Source: CAYXXZ01 sp964469165
Lineage (GTDB): Bacteria > Pseudomonadota > Gammaproteobacteria > Pseudomonadales > Porticoccaceae
Direction of reading: 5' to 3'
Length of the DNA stretch: 33,112 bases
Assembly: GCA_964469165.1 (NCBI GenBank)
Contig: CAYXXZ010000026.1
Location: 1-33,112, forward strand
The translations under genes were made by a program, and so were the position numbers. A model generated the notes under the pieces. It was not told the origin of the DNA and did not search any database. It saw only the letters and a list, made by a program, of their open reading frames with translations. Below, in pieces: positions 33,038 through 33,112 of the stretch. How positions within the stretch are numbered: position 1 is the stretch's first letter; the number at the start of each line of letters is the position of its first letter.

Positions 33038-33112
33038 GCTGATCGGGTCGAGGTAATGGGATTGCGCCCGTTACCTCTCCCACACCACCGGACGTGCGGT
33101 TTTCCGCATCCG
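33038..33112 (-). mobile_element. 3' end of a group II intron (domains V and VI)
   Basis: On the minus strand the last ~33 bases read CGGATGCGG-AAAA-CCGCACGTCCGG and then GGTG, matching domain V of bacterial group II introns (GAGCCGGATGCGG, tetraloop, CCGCACGTCCGGTTC). After it a hairpin at 33050-33077 (GAGGTAAtGGG against CCCgTTACCTC) fits domain VI. The intron body and any reverse transcriptase would lie beyond the window edge. The 3' splice site is near 33035-33050 but not resolved. It sits just after the DUF934 stop, in antisense orientation. Confidence 0.6.

Overview
The window looks like a gammaproteobacterial chromosome. Housekeeping genes are GC-rich and of gammaproteobacterial type: divergent apbC/metG, an rnf (rsx) cluster, fadD, deaD, trmA, and a siroheme sulfite/nitrite reductase followed by a DUF934 gene. 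I cannot name a genus from sequence alone. No rRNA, tRNA or CRISPR array was found.

Layout. (1) 1-8227 is a type I restriction-modification locus: an hsdS gene cut off by an insertion-sequence end, a large AT-rich KAP-family P-loop ATPase gene, a GC-rich hsdR, and a YgjP-like metallopeptidase gene. (2) 8245-16259 is core: apbC (minus strand) diverging from metG, then rnfA, an rnfB-rnfC fusion, rnfD, rnfG and rnfE. The fusion lacks the whole NADH/FMN part of RnfC. (3) 16332-18944 holds a two-CBS-domain protein, a spermidine-synthase-like methyltransferase, a REP-like inverted pair, and a higBA toxin-antitoxin operon with an operator palindrome inside its promoter. (4) 19205-23598 is a cryptic integron. 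A broken, truncated intI pseudogene on the minus strand diverges from four plus-strand cassettes separated by three attC sites. The cassettes carry a two-gene unit with a membrane protein, a GIY-YIG/DUF4357 protein, a HEPN-like protein, and the N-terminal domain of ApeA fused in frame to the C-terminal third of a second, otherwise lost HsdR. (5) 23619-33030 is core again: a small Cys-repeat exported protein, fadD, a 219-aa membrane protein, an array of palindromic hairpins, an SDR, deaD, trmA, a sulfite/nitrite reductase and a DUF934 protein. (6) The last ~75 bases look like domains V and VI of a group II intron on the minus strand.

How the parts work together. Two regions are defence-like: the type I RM locus with its embedded KAP ATPase, and the integron cassettes, three of which encode nuclease-type or ApeA-type domains. 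Both show decay (IS insertion, pseudogene, chimera). The Rnf cluster would normally form one membrane complex coupling NADH and ferredoxin redox to ion movement. With the RnfC flavin/NADH module missing, its electron path must differ, unless a full rnfC lies elsewhere. Short inverted repeats of several kinds sit in many of the intergenic gaps. The strongest candidates for new biology are the RnfB-RnfC fusion, the KAP ATPase inside the hsd operon, and the cassette array with its ApeA-HsdR chimera.
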